From JBQDBK01 sp052090825 (GTDB lineage: Bacteria > Bacillota > Clostridia > Tissierellales > Peptoniphilaceae), in NCBI GenBank assembly GCA_052090825.1, contig JBQDBK010000011.1, forward strand, positions 1-64,000: DNA of 64,000 bases. The letters run 5' to 3'. Positions 35,636-43,524 of this stretch are shown here, piece after piece. Made by a program: the position numbers and the translations under genes. Position 1 is the first letter of the stretch. Each line of letters begins with the position of its first letter. The notes under the pieces were generated by a model. That model worked only from the letters and a program-made list of their open reading frames with translations, made no database searches and was not told the DNA's origin.

Positions 35636-37444
35636 ATGAATAAAAAATGGGTTAGCAAAATAACATTATTATTAGCTTTCATGTTTTTACTAACAGCTTG
35701 TGGAGGAGGATCTAGTAAACAAGAATCTCTAGGTAGTTCTGAAATAGAAAAAAAATATCCAGCTGTAGTTGAAAATGAAGGTGAAGTAATAGACGGAAGT
35801 AATCTTACTTTAAAAGTAGGTGTAGTTTCAGATTCGCCATATAAGGGGATTTTCAATGGTTTTCTTTATAAAGATAGTATTGATGAAAGGTTTATGAAAT
35901 ATACTATGCTTGGAGCCTTTCCAATTGATGGTGATTTAAAGCTAATTGCAGATAGTGATGAAACTCCAATTAAATTAACTTTTGACTTAGAGAATAAAAC
36001 AGTGAATTATAAAATTAATCCTAAATTTAAATGGTCAAATGGAGAACAAGTTACTACAGCAGATATAGTTAAGACATATGAAATTGTTGCAAATAATGAT
36101 TATATAGTTTCAGCTAAATCAGTAAGATATGGCGATGAAATGAAAATAATAGAAGGAATTGAAGAATATAACAAAGGAAAAGCTGATAAAATTTCAGGAC
36201 TTGAAGTTATAGATGATTCTAATATGAAGATTCATTTAAAAGAAATGACTCCAGGAATTTACTGGGGAGGACCATTTGTTAGTGAATTTGTAAATGCAAA
36301 ACAATTTGAAGGCGTTGCAATGAATAAAATTATTGAATCACCAGCTCTAAGACAAAATCCATTATCTTATGGACCTTATGTTATGAAGAGTCAAGTAATG
36401 GGAGAAAAAATATTATTTGAAGCTAATCCTTATTATTATAAGGGAGAACCAAATATTAAAAATTTAGAGATGCAAATACTTCCACCATCCCAACAAGTTG
36501 CATCAATGGAGTCTGGTAAATACGATATAGTAATGGATGCCAATGCAGATGTTTTCCCACAAATTGAACCATTAGAAAATATGACTATAGCTTCTAGAAT
36601 GGACCTTTATATGTCTTATCTAGGTTTCCGTGTAGGAACTTATGATAGACAAAATAGCAAAATAATAACAGATACAAATTCAAAAATGTATGATGTTAAT
36701 TTAAGAAAAGCTATGGGACATGCCATAGACAATGATACTATTGGAGAAAAATTCTACAATGGATTAAGATTCCATGCTGTAAGCCCAATAGCACCAATTT
36801 TCAAAAACTTACACGATCCAGAAATTAAGGGCATAGAATTTGATATGGACAAAGCTAAATCTCTTTTAGATGAGGCTGGATACAAAGATGTTGATGGTGA
36901 TGGATTTAGAGAAGATAAAGATGGAAATCCATTAGTAATAAATTATGCATCTATGACTGGATCAGAAATTGCTGAACCACTAGCACAATATAATATTCAA
37001 CAATGGAAAGATATAGGACTTAATGTTAAATTATTAAATGGAAGGCTTTTGGATCTTAACAATTTCTATGACAAATTAGAAGCAGATGATCCTCAAATTG
37101 ATGTATTCTCTGCAGCTTTTGGATTGGCATCAGATCCTAACCCAACAGGGCTATATGGAGATAGTGAGGCTTTTAACTATTCAAGATATACTTCTGATAA
37201 ACTTCAAAGTTCTCTAGAAGCATTAGGATCAAATGAAGCGTTGGATCCAGAAAATCAAGCTAAATTATATCATGAATTTGAAAAAATATTTCAAGAGGAA
37301 TCTCCATCTATCCCTATGTTAAATAGGGTAGAATTTATGCCAATTAATAAGAGAATAAAATTTTATGATTGGTCTATGGATGATGAGAGCGGATTTGATT
37401 GGTCTAAGATAGAACTTACAGCTGAAGAACCAATAGCAAATTAA
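35636..37444 (+). CDS. Peptide ABC transporter substrate-binding lipoprotein (OppA-type), system 2
   Basis: Extracellular peptide receptor of system 2, 602 residues. The signal ends in LTAC (Cys22 lipidated) followed by GGGSSK. SBP family 5 features: FKWSNGEQVTTADIVKTYE, NVNLRKAMGHAIDNDTI-like segment (here YDVNLRKAMGHAIDNDTIG), AGYKDVDGDGFREDKDGNPL and SAAFGLASDPNPTGLYG. It is the last gene of a D-F-B-C-A operon, so the order is rotated relative to system 1 and the receptor is at the end. It has its own AGGAGG 5 bases before the start. The two OppA proteins share only family-level motifs, suggesting different cargo. Confidence 0.92.
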   Translation: MNKKWVSKITLLLAFMFLLTACGGGSSKQESLGSSEIEKKYPAVVENEGEVIDGSNLTLKVGVVSDSPYKGIFNGFLYKDSIDERFMKYTMLGAFPIDGDLKLIADSDETPIKLTFDLENKTVNYKINPKFKWSNGEQVTTADIVKTYEIVANNDYIVSAKSVRYGDEMKIIEGIEEYNKGKADKISGLEVIDDSNMKIHLKEMTPGIYWGGPFVSEFVNAKQFEGVAMNKIIESPALRQNPLSYGPYVMKSQVMGEKILFEANPYYYKGEPNIKNLEMQILPPSQQVASMESGKYDIVMDANADVFPQIEPLENMTIASRMDLYMSYLGFRVGTYDRQNSKIITDTNSKMYDVNLRKAMGHAIDNDTIGEKFYNGLRFHAVSPIAPIFKNLHDPEIKGIEFDMDKAKSLLDEAGYKDVDGDGFREDKDGNPLVINYASMTGSEIAEPLAQYNIQQWKDIGLNVKLLNGRLLDLNNFYDKLEADDPQIDVFSAAFGLASDPNPTGLYGDSEAFNYSRYTSDKLQSSLEALGSNEALDPENQAKLYHEFEKIFQEESPSIPMLNRVEFMPINKRIKFYDWSMDDESGFDWSKIELTAEEPIAN

Positions 37445-37452
37445 ATATGAAT

Positions 37453-37489
37453 AAAAAAAGAGAAGTTTAATTAAGCTTCTCTTTTTTTA
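37453..37489 (+). terminator. Intrinsic terminator after the second opp operon
   Basis: AAAAAAAGAGAAG at 37453-37465 pairs with CTTCTCTTTTTTT at 37476-37488 around an AT-rich loop, ending in seven T. Confidence 0.92.
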
Positions 37490-37503
37490 TTTATATTCAA
37501 TAA

Positions 37504-37757
37504 GTTAATTTTAGGAAAGAGAAGATAAATTCTTTAAAAATCTATAATGAATATTGGGGGTTGCTTTATAAATATAAAGAAGTAAAGATAATAGCAAGAG
37601 ATTTATTGAATATTTAAAGCTTAGAAGTGGCTTGATAAAGCTTGATATCTTTGGGAATTTAAAATACAAATTTGAATAAATATATTATAGACAAAAATAT
37701 TATGAAGAAATAGTGAGGTTTAAAAAAGCAGTAATATCAAAGCGTACAAGAGGGTAA
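37504..37757 (+). pseudogene. Decayed coding remnant (unrecognised)
   Basis: No intact gene lies between 37445 and 38121. Reading 37504-37608 gives a coding-like stretch including LKIYNEYWGLLYKYKEVKI and IIARDLLNI before a stop. Shifting frame by one near 37600 continues as EYLKLRSGLIKLDIFGNLKY, one in-frame stop, then YYRQKYYEEIVRFKKAVISK ending at TAA 37755-37757. The charged, non-random composition suggests an old gene broken by one frameshift and one nonsense change. I do not recognise the family. From 37758 to about 37910 I see only very AT-rich sequence. Confidence 0.35.
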
Positions 37758-37910
37758 GGATAACATTATATATATCCTGATTTATAATAAGTATTATTTA
37801 ATTTAACAATATAAAATATTTTAATAAAATAATAATTTTGATTTTAATTTTATGAGTTAAGGGTATATTAATTTATAGAGATTATAAACTTAGGAATTAA
37901 AAAGAAAGTC

Positions 37911-38010
37911 TTGACATGCCAAAAACAATCTTATACTATATCAGTATAGTATGTTTTGTTTATTTTAGATGAAATTATATTTTTTTATACTATAGAAAAC
38001 CTTTTCTATA
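37911..38010 (+). promoter_or_regulatory. Promoter with overlapping palindromic operator, upstream of the acyl-CoA dehydrogenase fusion
   Basis: A consensus TTGACA at 37911-37916 is followed after 17 bases by TACTAT (37934-37939); a TATACT at 15 bases is an alternative. Overlapping the -10 is a perfect dyad, ATACTATA at 37933-37940, centre TCAG, TATAGTAT at 37945-37952. The half-site ATACTATA recurs at 37987-37994 and runs into a second perfect dyad, TATAGAAAA, CC, TTTTCTATA at 37991-38010. The layout suggests repression by a dimeric regulator. The leader to the start at 38122 would be about 170 bases; the regulator is unknown. Confidence 0.6.
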
Positions 38011-38121
38011 TCTAATAAAAAGTATAATTTTTATGCAAAAATATAAGCAACTAAAGTTTTTTGGATTGACAATAAGGCTGAAACTAAGATTTTAATTTAT
38101 TAAAGAAAGAGGGGCAAATAA

Positions 38122-40056
38122 ATGTTATTTAAAACTAATCAAGAGCATGAAGAATTAAGAAAAGCAATTAGAGAATTTTCTGAAGCAGAAATAAAACCTA
38201 TAGCATTTTCTTTAGATCAAAACAATGAATTTCCTGATGAAATTATTAAAAAAATTGGAGAAAATGGATGGATGGGCTTACCATATTCTAAAAAAGATGG
38301 TGGAGCTGGAAAAGATGTATTATCTTATGCAATTGCAGTAGAAGAACTTTCAAGAGTTGATGGTGGAGTAGGTGTAATTTTATCTGCACATACATCTTTG
38401 GGATCTTATCCTATAGAAGCTTTTGGTACAGAGGAACAAAAGAAAAAATACTTAGTACCTTTAGCAAAAGGAGAAGCTATTGGTGCATTTGGTCTAACAG
38501 AACCAGAAGCAGGAAGTGATGCTGGTGGGACTGAAACTGTAGCAGAACTAGATGGAGACCATTACATTTTAAATGGTAATAAAATATATATAACTAATGC
38601 ACCAAAAGCTGATTATTATATTGTTTTTGCAGTTACAACACCTGGAATAGGAACTCACGGTATATCAGCTTTTATAGTTGAAAGAGGATGGGAAGGATTT
38701 GGATTTGGAGATCATTATGATAAATTAGGTATAAGATCTTCTTCTACAGCTGAATTAACATTTGATAATGTAAAAGTACCAAAAGAAAATCTATTAGGTA
38801 AAGAAGGACAAGGTTTTAGAATTGCAATGCAAACACTTGATGGTGGTCGTATTGGTATTGCGGCTCAAGCTTTAGGTATAGCTCAAGGAGCTTATGAAGC
38901 GGCTTTAAAATATGCTAAGGAAAGAATTCAATTTGGTAAACCAATTGCTAGACAACAAATTATTTCTTTTAAATTAGCTGATATGGCTACAAAATTAAGA
39001 TGTGCTAGATTTCTAGTATATTCAGCAGCAGAAATGAAACAAAACCATGAAAATTATGGTATGGAAGCAGCCATGGCAAAACAATACGCTTCAGATGTAT
39101 GTTTAGAAATTGTAAATGATGCTCTTCAAATACATGGTGGTGCTGGATATCTAAAAGGTATGGACGTAGAAAGATTCTATCGTGATGCTAAGATAACTAC
39201 TATTTATGAAGGAACAAATGAAATTCAAAGAGTAGTTATAGCTGCAAATATAATTGGTAAATTACCTAGAAGTAAAAGAGGTTCAGCAGGAGTAGCAGCA
39301 AAAAAAGAAGGGCCTATAACTGGAAATAGAAAAAGACAAATAATCAAGGCGGATACAGCTAAAGAGGCAGTAGATGAATTAGTTGCTAATCTTAAAAAAG
39401 ATGGATATGACTTTACCGTGGGAATAGATATAGATACTCCGATTTATGAGTCAGAAAGAGTAGTTAGTATTGGTAAAGGAATTGGCTCAAAAGAAAATTT
39501 AGAAATGGCAAGAGAGTTAGCTCATGCAGCTGGTGCTTCTTTAGGTAGTTCAAGACCAGTAGCTGAAACAATGAAACTTTTACCTCTAGAAAGATATGTA
39601 GGAATGTCTGGTCAAAAATTTAAGGGAAATTTATATATAGCTTGTGGTATTTCAGGAGCATCTCAACACCTTAAAGGAATAAAAGATGCATCTACTATTG
39701 TAGCTATTAATAAAAATTCTGGAGCACCTATCTTTAAAAATGCTGATTATGGAATAGTAGGAGATATGCACGAAATAATGCCACTTCTAGCTGAAGCTTT
39801 GGGAACAGGTGAAAAGAAAGAAGCTCCTCCAATGAAAAAAGTTAGAAGATCAAAACCTAGAAAATTAGCCCCAACTTATGGAGTATATGTATGTCCAGGT
39901 TGTGGATATGAATACGATCCAAATGTTGGAGATCCAGAAGGAGAAATTGATCCAGGAACAACTTTTGAAAAACTTCCAGATGATTGGACTTGTCCAGAAT
40001 GTCAAGAAGAAAAACAAAACTTTATTGAAGAAGAATATCCAGAGGATAGAAAGTAA
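38122..40056 (+). CDS. Acyl-CoA dehydrogenase / EtfA FAD-domain / rubredoxin fusion protein
   Basis: A 644-residue three-module flavoprotein. Residues 1-~380 are a short-chain acyl-CoA dehydrogenase: AFGLTEPEAGSDAG, the FAD/helical domain, LQIHGGAGYLKG, and the catalytic glutamate E363 in IYEGTNEIQR. After a basic linker, residues ~405-560 are the FAD-binding domain of electron-transfer flavoprotein alpha: SSRPVAET (R478), VGMSGQ (S496), ACGISGASQH (H516), INKNSGAPIF. The EtfA N-terminal domain and any EtfB are missing. Residues ~585-640 are rubredoxin with C591-x2-C594 and C624-x2-C627. Electrons could pass acyl-CoA, FAD, FAD, Fe within one chain. The flavodiiron gene begins 17 bases later, a natural acceptor. 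Substrate (butyryl-CoA likely) and direction are inferred. Confidence 0.93.
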   Translation: MLFKTNQEHEELRKAIREFSEAEIKPIAFSLDQNNEFPDEIIKKIGENGWMGLPYSKKDGGAGKDVLSYAIAVEELSRVDGGVGVILSAHTSLGSYPIEAFGTEEQKKKYLVPLAKGEAIGAFGLTEPEAGSDAGGTETVAELDGDHYILNGNKIYITNAPKADYYIVFAVTTPGIGTHGISAFIVERGWEGFGFGDHYDKLGIRSSSTAELTFDNVKVPKENLLGKEGQGFRIAMQTLDGGRIGIAAQALGIAQGAYEAALKYAKERIQFGKPIARQQIISFKLADMATKLRCARFLVYSAAEMKQNHENYGMEAAMAKQYASDVCLEIVNDALQIHGGAGYLKGMDVERFYRDAKITTIYEGTNEIQRVVIAANIIGKLPRSKRGSAGVAAKKEGPITGNRKRQIIKADTAKEAVDELVANLKKDGYDFTVGIDIDTPIYESERVVSIGKGIGSKENLEMARELAHAAGASLGSSRPVAETMKLLPLERYVGMSGQKFKGNLYIACGISGASQHLKGIKDASTIVAINKNSGAPIFKNADYGIVGDMHEIMPLLAEALGTGEKKEAPPMKKVRRSKPRKLAPTYGVYVCPGCGYEYDPNVGDPEGEIDPGTTFEKLPDDWTCPECQEEKQNFIEEEYPEDRK

Positions 40057-40073
40057 TAAGGAGGATATAGATT

Positions 40074-41315
40074 ATGTATGCAGTTAGAAAAGTTACTGAT
40101 GACTTATATTGGGTTGGTGGAAATGACCACAGATTAGAATTATTCGAAAATATTTTTCCTATACCAAAGGGAGTTTCCTATAATTCATATTTATTACTAG
40201 ATAAAAAAACTGTTTTATTTGATTCAGTTGATTGGTCAATAGCTCGTGATTTAATAGAAAATATTAAGTCTGTACTTGATGGAAAAGACCTTGACTATTT
40301 TGTAATCCATCATATGGAACCTGATCATGCAGCTGGAATTGAAGAAGTTTGTATGAGATATCCAAATGTAAAACTTGTTTCAAGTGAACAAGGTTTTGAA
40401 ATAATGAGACAATTAGGATACGATTTAATAGAAAAACACGAATGTATAATTGTTAAAGAAGGCGACACTATGAACTTTGGTGAGCATACTTTTGCCTTTG
40501 TAGAAGCACCAATGGTACATTGGCCAGAAGTTATCTTAAGTTATGATACTAAAGATGGAGTATTATTTGCTGCAGATGCCTTTGGTACATTCGGAGCCTT
40601 AGATGGTAAGTTGTTTAATGATGAAGTTAATTTTGATAGAGATTGGTTAGATGAAGCTAGAAGATATTATACTAATATTGTTGGTAAATATGGTCCTTTT
40701 GTTCAAGATGTATTAAAAAAAGCTTCTACTTTAGATATTAAATATATTTGTCCACTTCATGGTCCAGTTTGGAGAAATAATTTTGAATACATTATTGATA
40801 AATATGACAAATGGTCAAAATATGAACCTGAAGAAACTGGTGTTATGATAGCTTATGCTTCAATGTATGGAAATACAGAACGTGCTGCCCAAGCTTTAGC
40901 TAGTGAGCTTTGTGATAAGGGTATGACAAATGTAGTTGTTCACGATGTATCAAATACACATATGTCTGAATTAATATCTGACTCTTTTAAATATTCTCAT
41001 ATAGTTTTAGCTTCTGTAACTTACAACTTAGAAATTTATCCAATTATGAAAAACTTTATAATGGATATGGCAGCTTTGAACCTACAAAACAGAACTGTTG
41101 GAATAATTGAAAATGGTAGTTGGGCTTGTACAGTAGGTGACAAGATGGAAGAGTTTGTAGAAGAGCAATTAAAATTAGTAGACGTTTTAAATGACAGAGT
41201 TACAGTTAACTCGGCTTTAAATGAAGCTAATGCTAATGATATGCATAGTTTAGCTGATTCAATTTTAGAATCAATGGAAAAAATTAAAGAAATTAAAGAA
41301 AAATTCAATAAATAA
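40074..41315 (+). CDS. Flavodiiron protein (FprA/ROO-type oxygen or NO reductase)
   Basis: A 413-residue A-type flavoprotein. The N-terminal metallo-beta-lactamase-like domain has the complete diiron ligand set H80, E82, D84, H85 (HMEPDH), H149 (VHWPE), D168 (AADAFG) and H229 (CPLHGP). The C-terminal flavodoxin domain binds FMN through SMYGNTE (263-269). Members of this class reduce O2 to water, or NO to N2O, with electrons from rubredoxin. No rubredoxin or flavin-reductase domain is attached, so it needs an external donor; the fused rubredoxin of the gene 17 bases upstream is the obvious one. AAGGAGG precedes the start. A terminator follows. Confidence 0.95.
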   Translation: MYAVRKVTDDLYWVGGNDHRLELFENIFPIPKGVSYNSYLLLDKKTVLFDSVDWSIARDLIENIKSVLDGKDLDYFVIHHMEPDHAAGIEEVCMRYPNVKLVSSEQGFEIMRQLGYDLIEKHECIIVKEGDTMNFGEHTFAFVEAPMVHWPEVILSYDTKDGVLFAADAFGTFGALDGKLFNDEVNFDRDWLDEARRYYTNIVGKYGPFVQDVLKKASTLDIKYICPLHGPVWRNNFEYIIDKYDKWSKYEPEETGVMIAYASMYGNTERAAQALASELCDKGMTNVVVHDVSNTHMSELISDSFKYSHIVLASVTYNLEIYPIMKNFIMDMAALNLQNRTVGIIENGSWACTVGDKMEEFVEEQLKLVDVLNDRVTVNSALNEANANDMHSLADSILESMEKIKEIKEKFNK

Positions 41316-41326
41316 ATATTTGATGT

Positions 41327-41366
41327 AAATAAACCATAGGTTATCTACCCTATGGTTTATTTATGT
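41327..41366 (+). terminator. Intrinsic terminator after the flavodiiron gene
   Basis: AAATAAACCATAGG at 41327-41340 pairs with CCTATGGTTTATTT at 41349-41362, followed by ATGTTTTT. It closes the two-gene redox operon. Confidence 0.9.
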
Positions 41367-41376
41367 TTTTACAAGT

Positions 41377-41428
41377 CCTATAATTTAGTGACTAAATTAT
41401 AGGGAAGGTGCTTAAGGGAAGGTGCTTA
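41377..41428. repeat. 27-bp perfect palindrome followed by a 14-bp tandem duplication
   Basis: CCTATAATTTAGT at 41377-41389, centre G, and its exact complement at 41391-41403. From 41401 the 14-base unit AGGGAAGGTGCTTA occurs twice without a gap (41401-41414, 41415-41428). The unit resembles a ribosome site and is followed by ATG at 41430, which opens a broken reading frame. Looks like an operator plus a duplicated translation-initiation region of a dead gene. Confidence 0.6.
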
Positions 41429-41429
41429 T

Positions 41430-41637
41430 ATGAAAAATATTTAAAGAACTTTAAAGATTCCTTTGTATTTTTAATTATAATTTCAAATATTATATTTAGT
41501 GATTCCTATGAGTATATATAAATATAAACTTACTTAAAAAGTAAAAAATTTTATTAAAAGAATTTATATTATTTTTTATACTAATGAGTATTATAGACTT
41601 TATATCTGAGAATTTTAAAGGAAATAAGAATACATAA
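41430..41637 (+). pseudogene. Remnant of a small membrane-protein gene
   Basis: The ATG at 41430 ends after four codons. A shifted frame reads YLKNFKDSFVFLIIISNIIF and SDSYEYI before a stop, and a third frame reads KILLKEFILFFILMSIIDFI and SENFKGNKNT ending at TAA 41635-41637. Both pieces carry a hydrophobic helix followed by charged residues, as expected for one protein with two frameshifts. Family not recognised. Apart from the palindrome and duplication just upstream, the rest of the 41316-41675 gap holds only terminators. Confidence 0.35.
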
Positions 41638-41673
41638 TAAAAAAATACTATCTTCAAATGAGATAGTATTTTT
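41636..41673 (-). terminator. Intrinsic terminator after the small export protein gene
   Basis: AAAAATACTATCT at 41641-41653 and its complement AGATAGTATTTTT at 41661-41673 enclose a seven-base loop. The long A-run to the left is the U-tract on the minus strand. Confidence 0.88.
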
Positions 41674-41675
41674 GT

Positions 41676-42152
41676 CTATAAAAATATTAAACCGCTAAAG
41701 TAGGATAAAAGAAGACCTGATACAAAGTTACCTAAGGCTATTATTAATATGGAGGTTTTTTTGTTTAAGTTGACTATATTTGCTATTAAGGAAGCAGACC
41801 AAACTCCTGTACCTGGTAAGGGAATAGCAACTAATAAGAAAAGTCCAAATTTTTTAAATTTAATAGCTTTTTCATATTTAATGTGTGATTTCTTTACTAA
41901 ATGACTAATGGTATTTTTTAAAATATTCCTACTTTTTAAAAAGTTAAAAACATGTCTGATATAATAAACTATAAATATTGAAGGTATAAGAGATCCTATA
42001 TAAGATATAGAAAAACATTTAAACCAGTGCATATCTAATGATATACCAATAGGAATTGCTAATTTCATTTCAGCTAAGGGTAGCATAGATATGAAAAAAA
42101 TAGCAAGTTCTTTAGATAATATAGTACTTAGTTTCTCAGCTATATAATTCAT
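41676..42152 (-). CDS. Small multidrug-export-like membrane protein (COG2426)
   Basis: A 158-residue protein with about four to five hydrophobic helices. The PLAEMKLAIPIGISL segment near residue 24, VAIPLPGTGVWSASLIA near 108 and the final GNFVSGLLLSYF are the signatures of the COG2426 'small multidrug export' family, whose transport substrates are not well defined. I start it at the ATG at 42152, five bases after GGAGG, rather than the in-frame TTG at 42164 that lies in front of the ribosome site. It follows the two-gene ligase operon on the same strand, 56 bases downstream, and may be co-transcribed with it. Confidence 0.82.
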   Translation of the reverse strand: MNYIAEKLSTILSKELAIFFISMLPLAEMKLAIPIGISLDMHWFKCFSISYIGSLIPSIFIVYYIRHVFNFLKSRNILKNTISHLVKKSHIKYEKAIKFKKFGLFLLVAIPLPGTGVWSASLIANIVNLNKKTSILIIALGNFVSGLLLSYFSGLIFL

Positions 42153-42207
42153 TATGTCCTCCAAAAAAATAAGATATTTATAATTATAATTTTATTAAAA
42201 ATAAGTT

Positions 42208-43524
42208 TCAAATATTTGTTACAAAAATATTAGGAGCAGTATAGTAGTTTTTTCCTCCACCAATTGTAGGATTTTTACCTATTCTAATATAAGGTGCAAT
42301 AAATTCTTCGTCATATATAAACATACCGAGAACAGCTCTAAAGTCATTTAATTCTACTTGACCAAGTTTATTAAATTCCACAAACTTAATAGGATCCATT
42401 GAGTAAAATTCTTGATAAATATAGTTATTATTACAAGCAATATCTACTTTTTTATTCCAATTTTCTTGATTGAATTGTCTTCCAGGATATACACCATGGC
42501 TTCCATAATCATCAACAGGTTTTAATATATACTTATCTTTATTATCTTTTAATTCTTTTGAATGTTCAGTACTAAGGCTATTAGTATAAGGTATATGAGC
42601 TTTTAAAAATTTAATTTCTTCACTGTTTAAAAAGTTGAAAGTAGCTTGGTCTAAAAGTATTTTAAAGCTAAGTTTAGTATGCATTATTTGAGATCTAAAA
42701 GATCCTAGCATCATAAAAGCATTATCATAATACGCTGAAATAAAATCTGTTAGCTCATTATAATGCTTCATAAACTCTACTGTTACAGCCCTTCTATAGA
42801 CTAAGTCAATTTGGTAATCCTCATGCATTAGTTTGCCATCTATATATTTTAAATTTCTAATATCACAGATTATACAATTATAACCATTATCTTCATATAC
42901 TTTTTTAAATTTTTCAAATTCATAGGTAGTCCCAATATCTAAGAAATCGACTATAGCAAGATTAGGTTTTTTATTATGGATTGTTTCATAAATTTTAGTG
43001 GATTTTTTAACCCAAGGTGTAAATAAATCGACGTTTTCTATTTTATAAAAAGTTTGAAACTTTTTCATTGCTTTAGTTTCTAATAATAATTTTCCTATTT
43101 CATTGTCTTCATTCATGGCAGATGATCCATCGGTATTAAATTCGCAAAATTTAAATCTATCTCCACCATTGTAAAAAACATCATATCTTGCAATAGGAAC
43201 TGGTATATCGTAGCCAGGATCATGTAGAATTAAATTTTCTAAATTCTTAGGGAAATTAAATAATTTTCTATATTCCCTATTTGTTAAATATTCTTTGACA
43301 ACTTTTCTGCTTATATTCATTAATATTTTGCACATATTCGTAAAGTTATTTCTATCATCTTGGGAATAAAAAAGACCTTGGTAAATATGAGGCACAGGCT
43401 CTCCTTTATAAATTGCATTAGAATTTTTAACTTTAGATTTTAATTTTAGAAAATCTTCATAATATTCTTCTGGATTTTCTTTGATTATTTCATAATATTT
43501 TTTTACATATTTATCATTATACAT
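42208..43524 (-). CDS. ATP-grasp ligase of the glutathionylspermidine-synthase-like type
   Basis: A 438-residue protein. The central segment ILKPVDDYGSHGVYPG, followed by YIYQEFYSM, fits an ATP-grasp nucleotide site with its glycine-rich lid. The N-terminal half has FKFCEFNTDGSSAMNEDNEIG, resembling the substrate-side EFN..G..S block of glutathionylspermidine-synthase-like and circularly permuted ATP-grasp enzymes. It would form an amide or peptide bond with ATP. Its start lies 8 bases inside the glutamate-cysteine ligase gene after GAGG, so the two are translationally coupled. The natural reading is a second step acting on gamma-glutamylcysteine, that is, a non-classical glutathione synthetase or a related thiol-forming ligase. 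This is inference from context; classical GshB and GshF signatures are absent. Confidence 0.65.
   Translation of the reverse strand: MYNDKYVKKYYEIIKENPEEYYEDFLKLKSKVKNSNAIYKGEPVPHIYQGLFYSQDDRNNFTNMCKILMNISRKVVKEYLTNREYRKLFNFPKNLENLILHDPGYDIPVPIARYDVFYNGGDRFKFCEFNTDGSSAMNEDNEIGKLLLETKAMKKFQTFYKIENVDLFTPWVKKSTKIYETIHNKKPNLAIVDFLDIGTTYEFEKFKKVYEDNGYNCIICDIRNLKYIDGKLMHEDYQIDLVYRRAVTVEFMKHYNELTDFISAYYDNAFMMLGSFRSQIMHTKLSFKILLDQATFNFLNSEEIKFLKAHIPYTNSLSTEHSKELKDNKDKYILKPVDDYGSHGVYPGRQFNQENWNKKVDIACNNNYIYQEFYSMDPIKFVEFNKLGQVELNDFRAVLGMFIYDEEFIAPYIRIGKNPTIGGGKNYYTAPNIFVTNI

Noticed and set aside
37758..37910. Very AT-rich stretch as a replication origin
   Set aside because: No DnaA-box cluster, dnaA or repeats were seen; ordinary AT-rich intergenic sequence.
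41401..41428. Tandem 14-bp units as a mini CRISPR or satellite
   Set aside because: Only two copies with no spacer and no cas genes; better explained as a local duplication.
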